From assembly GCF_014055005.1 (NCBI RefSeq), contig NZ_CP059570.1, positions 868,001-932,000 on the forward strand: a stretch of 64,000 nt of DNA, given 5' to 3'. This DNA comes from Neisseria dentiae (GTDB lineage Bacteria > Pseudomonadota > Gammaproteobacteria > Burkholderiales > Neisseriaceae). Each line of letters starts with the position of its first letter. Position 1 is the first letter of the stretch. A program made the translations under genes and the position numbers. The notes under the pieces are model-generated. The model was not told the DNA's origin. It worked only from the letters and a program-made list of their open reading frames with translations, and did not search any database. Shown here in pieces: positions 61,187-64,000 of this stretch.

Positions 61187-62170
61187 TTAGTGTATGCTGG
61201 TGCCCACGCGGCCGATGTCGCCGAAGTTCATCCAGATAAAGAACGCTTTGCCCACAATCAGCTTGTCGCTCACAAAACCCCAATAACGGGAATCTTCGCT
61301 GTTGTCGCGGTTGTCGCCCATCATAAAATAATGGCCTTCGGGCACGGTGCAGCGGAACCACGAGCCGTCTTCGGCATATTCGCAGCTTTGGCGGTGCGGG
61401 AAATCGGGGCGCACGCCTTGCGGCAGAAAGCTCGGCTGGCCGGCGATTTTCAGCACTTCGAAATGATGTGTGCCGATGGTTTCCTGAAAGGCTTGGGCTT
61501 CGATGGTAATCATGCCGTATTGCGGCGTGTTTTCCTGATAGCTCTGAATGCCGGTCGAACGGTCTTCGACGGTTTGGCCGTTGATGCTCAACACCTTGTC
61601 TTTATATTCGATAACGTCGCCGGGCAGGCCGACGGCGCGTTTGATGTAGTTGATTTTGGTGTCTTCGGGGTAGTTAAACACCACCACGTCGCCGCGCTCC
61701 ACTTGGCCGGTGGGAACCAGCACGTTATTGATAATCGGCGTGCGGATGCCGTAGGAAAATTTATTAACCAGAATAAAATCGCCCACCACCAGGCCTGGGC
61801 GCATGGAGCTGGAAGGAATTTGGAACGGTTCGGCCACAAAAGTGCGCAACACGAACACCACCAGAATAATCGGGAAAAACCCGCTCATATAATCGGTGAA
61901 GTGGTTGCTGTCGCCGGCCGGATTTTTTTTCAGACGGCCTTTGTGGATAAACCACACAATGCCGGTAAACAACACGAAAACCAGCAGCACGGCGGTGAAA
62001 CTCATAAATGCCGACAACACGCCGAACACGCCCACCATCATCAGCAGGTAGCCCCATTGCAGGCCGCCGCTCCACTCGCCGCCCTCTTCGCGCGATTTGC
62101 TGCTTGTCGCATACAGCACCAGGCCCAAAACCAAAGCGGCCAGCGCGCCCCAAACCAAAGTATTGCTCAT
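61187..62170 (-). CDS. lepB: Signal peptidase I
   Basis: A 327-residue inner-membrane protease. Two N-terminal membrane helices are followed by the catalytic Ser in IPSSSMRPGLVVGDFILVNK and the catalytic Lys in YIKRAVGLPGD. PEGHYFMMGDNRDNSEDSRYWG is also a family box. It overlaps lepA by one base (TAATG), the conserved lepA-lepB pair. A reverse DUS encodes GRLKKN between the helices and the catalytic domain. Confidence 0.95.
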   Translation of the reverse strand: MSNTLVWGALAALVLGLVLYATSSKSREEGGEWSGGLQWGYLLMMVGVFGVLSAFMSFTAVLLVFVLFTGIVWFIHKGRLKKNPAGDSNHFTDYMSGFFPIILVVFVLRTFVAEPFQIPSSSMRPGLVVGDFILVNKFSYGIRTPIINNVLVPTGQVERGDVVVFNYPEDTKINYIKRAVGLPGDVIEYKDKVLSINGQTVEDRSTGIQSYQENTPQYGMITIEAQAFQETIGTHHFEVLKIAGQPSFLPQGVRPDFPHRQSCEYAEDGSWFRCTVPEGHYFMMGDNRDNSEDSRYWGFVSDKLIVGKAFFIWMNFGDIGRVGTSIH

Positions 62171-63963
62171 TATTTGTCCCCAACTTGCAGAATCGCCAAA
62201 AACGCGCTCTGCGGAATTTCCACATTGCCCACCTGTTTCATACGGCGTTTACCGGCTTTTTGTTTTTCCAAGAGTTTTTTCTTACGGGTAATGTCGCCGC
62301 CGTAGCATTTCGCCAGTACGTTTTTGCGCAGGGCTTTTACGGTTTCGCGGGCGATAATCTGGCTGCCGATGGCGGCCTGCACGGCAATATCGAACATTTG
62401 GCGCGGAATCAGCTCGCGCATTTTCGCCGCCAGCTCGCGGCCGCGGAACACGGCGTTGGAGCGGTGCACGATCAGGCTTAAGGCATCGACTTTTTCGCCG
62501 TTGACCATAATGTCGAGTTTGATTAAATCGGCGGCCTGGAATTCTTTAAACTCGTAATCCAGCGAAGCATAGCCGCGCGAGGTGGATTTGAGTTTGTCGA
62601 AAAAGTCCATTACCACTTCGTTCATGGGCAAATCGTAGGTGAGCATCACCTGCCGGCCCATATACTGCATATTCTTCTGCACGCCGCGCTTTTGGTTGCA
62701 CAGGGTCATCACCGCGCCCACATATTCCTGCGGCACCAGAATGGTGGCGGTGATAATCGGCTCGAAAATGGTGTCGATGCTGCCCACATCAGGCAGTTTC
62801 GACGGGTTTTCCACTTCGATTTTTTCGCCGTTTTTCAGCAGCACCTCATACACCACCGTCGGCGCGGTGGTGATTAAGTCCATATCGAACTCGCGCTCCA
62901 AACGCTCCTGCACGATTTCCAAGTGCAGCAGCCCCAAAAAGCCGCAGCGGAAACCGAAGCCCAATGCCTGCGACACCTCCGGCTCGAATTTCAGCGAAGC
63001 ATCGTTTAATTGCAGTTTTTCCAGCGCATCGCGCAGGGCTTCGTAGTCGTGGCTTTCCACCGGATAAAGCCCCGCAAACACCTGCGACTGCACTTCTTGG
63101 AAGCCCGGCAGCGCTTTCTCGGCAGGGTTGGCCGACAACGTGATGGTGTCGCCCACTTTGGCGGCGTGCAATTCCTTGATGCCGGTAATCAGAAAGCCCA
63201 CTTCGCCGGCCTTCAGCTCGGATTTCGGCACCGATTTGGGGGTAAACACACCCAACTGCTCCACCTGCGTTTCGGCTTTGGTGCTCATAAACAGCACTTT
63301 GTCTTTCAGTTTCAGACGGCCCTGCTTCACGCGGATCAGCATCACCACGCCTACATAGTTGTCGAACCACGAATCGATGATCATGGCTTGCAGCGGCGCA
63401 TCTTCGTCGCCCTCCGGCGCAGGGATTTTGGCCACGATTTCTTCCAGCACGTCTTCCACGCCCAAGCCGCTTTTGGCCGAGCATTGCACCGCGCCCACGG
63501 CATCGATGCCGATGATGTCTTCGATTTCCTGCGACACGCGGTCGGGGTCGGCGGCGGGCAGGTCGATTTTGTTTAAAACGGGCACCACTTCCACGCCCAA
63601 ATCAATGGCGGTGTAGCAGTTGGCCACGGTTTGCGCCTCCACTCCCTGCGAAGCGTCCACCACCAACAGCGCGCCTTCGCAGGCGGAAAGCGAACGGGAA
63701 ACTTCGTAAGAAAAATCAACGTGTCCGGGCGTGTCGATTAAGTTGAGCAGATAAGTTTGCCCGTCGCGCGCTTTGTAGTTGAGGGCGGCGGTTTGCGCCT
63801 TGATGGTGATGCCGCGCTCTTTTTCGATGTCCATCGAATCAAGCACCTGCGTACTCATTTCGCGCATTTCCAAACCGCCGCAATATTGGATAAAGCGGTC
63901 GGCCAGCGTGGATTTTCCGTGGTCGATGTGGGCAATAATAGAAAAGTTTCTGATGTTTTTCAT
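62170..63963 (-). CDS. lepA: Elongation factor 4 (LepA)
   Basis: A 597-residue translational GTPase. G1 is AHIDHGKST, G3 is DTPGHVDF and G4 is NKIDLPAA. VRVKQGRLKLKDKV (DUS-encoded GRLK) lies in domain 2. The C-terminal domain ends KKLLEKQKAGKRRMKQVGNVEIP. ATG 63963 (MKNIRNFSII) matches the family start. ATG 63975, four codons upstream, is also possible and neither has a strong ribosome-binding site. Confidence 0.95.
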   Translation of the reverse strand: MKNIRNFSIIAHIDHGKSTLADRFIQYCGGLEMREMSTQVLDSMDIEKERGITIKAQTAALNYKARDGQTYLLNLIDTPGHVDFSYEVSRSLSACEGALLVVDASQGVEAQTVANCYTAIDLGVEVVPVLNKIDLPAADPDRVSQEIEDIIGIDAVGAVQCSAKSGLGVEDVLEEIVAKIPAPEGDEDAPLQAMIIDSWFDNYVGVVMLIRVKQGRLKLKDKVLFMSTKAETQVEQLGVFTPKSVPKSELKAGEVGFLITGIKELHAAKVGDTITLSANPAEKALPGFQEVQSQVFAGLYPVESHDYEALRDALEKLQLNDASLKFEPEVSQALGFGFRCGFLGLLHLEIVQERLEREFDMDLITTAPTVVYEVLLKNGEKIEVENPSKLPDVGSIDTIFEPIITATILVPQEYVGAVMTLCNQKRGVQKNMQYMGRQVMLTYDLPMNEVVMDFFDKLKSTSRGYASLDYEFKEFQAADLIKLDIMVNGEKVDALSLIVHRSNAVFRGRELAAKMRELIPRQMFDIAVQAAIGSQIIARETVKALRKNVLAKCYGGDITRKKKLLEKQKAGKRRMKQVGNVEIPQSAFLAILQVGDK

Positions 63964-64000
63964 TGAGTTAGACATACTGCTCGTTATTCTTGGAAGGCCG

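Overview
The window is a chromosomal segment of a Neisseriaceae bacterium, most likely a Neisseria species. The 10-mer DNA uptake sequence (DUS) GCCGTCTGAA, mostly in the AG-extended form AGGCCGTCTGAA, recurs throughout. A Correia-type element, dRS3-type (ATTCCC-N8-GGGAAT) inverted repeats and IS relatives of IS1016, IS481, IS3 and IS30 are also present. I cannot name the species from the sequence alone.

Layout. 0.2-5.2 kb: an acyl-CoA-dehydrogenase-like flavoprotein, a SsuABC/TauABC-type ABC importer (ATPase, Tat-exported lipoprotein binding protein, permease) and an interposed DMT-type membrane protein. 5.3-12.8 kb: an SLC13-type anion transporter, an MFS transporter, rarA, a small lipoprotein, thrC and a ferredoxin-NADP reductase. 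12.8-24.3 kb: a mosaic of metabolic genes (leuB, an SpoU rRNA methyltransferase, a SEC-C protein, pgeF, proS, an aldehyde dehydrogenase, a MORN-repeat protein) separated by insertion-sequence debris, including a palindrome of about 1.2 kb built from two mirror-image IS1016 fragments. 24.3-32.1 kb: tRNA-Ser, a decayed GNAT gene, tam, icd, rluE, mltB, dnaX and ybaB. 32.1-34.2 kb: an IS3-family element and an intact IS1016-like element. 34.2-38.2 kb: a Mth938-like protein, hom, a small Cys-rich membrane protein, truB and rbfA. 38.2-44.4 kb: a Correia element, a Gfo/Idh/MocA oxidoreductase and an acetoin operon (acoX, acoA, acoB, a stand-alone lipoyl-domain protein, butA). 44.7-47.6 kb: a BON-LysM protein, a DsbD_2/TauE-like membrane protein, ratA-rnfH and pth. 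47.9-52.6 kb: a five-gene operon (ribbon-helix-helix-like protein, PspA, Sel1-repeat protein, YqiJ-like, YqiK flotillin) with a strong promoter overlapped by a 22-bp palindrome. 52.7-64 kb: a second IS3 copy, efp-earP, a DnaA-box-like AT-rich gap, pepA, lptFG, tRNA-Val and tRNA-Asp, an IS30 remnant, lepB and lepA.

Main points of interest. (1) The 47.9-52.6 kb operon looks like a self-regulated membrane-stress module. (2) dnaX carries an in-frame A AAA AAG slippery heptamer, and the -1 frame stop codon is the TGA of a DUS. (3) Several small elements with GAGACCTTTGCAAAA termini are flanked by 5-bp direct repeats, and four sit exactly in the AGGCC of a DUS or a near match. (4) Both IS3 copies sit inside the loop of a DUS-pair terminator and themselves carry a DUS. 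(5) The acetoin dehydrogenase cluster has only a lipoyl-domain stub where a full E2 would be expected. (6) Two unlinked small proteins share a C-x(29-30)-CxC-x(37-41)-C pattern.

All calls come from reading the sequence and translations. No database search was run.
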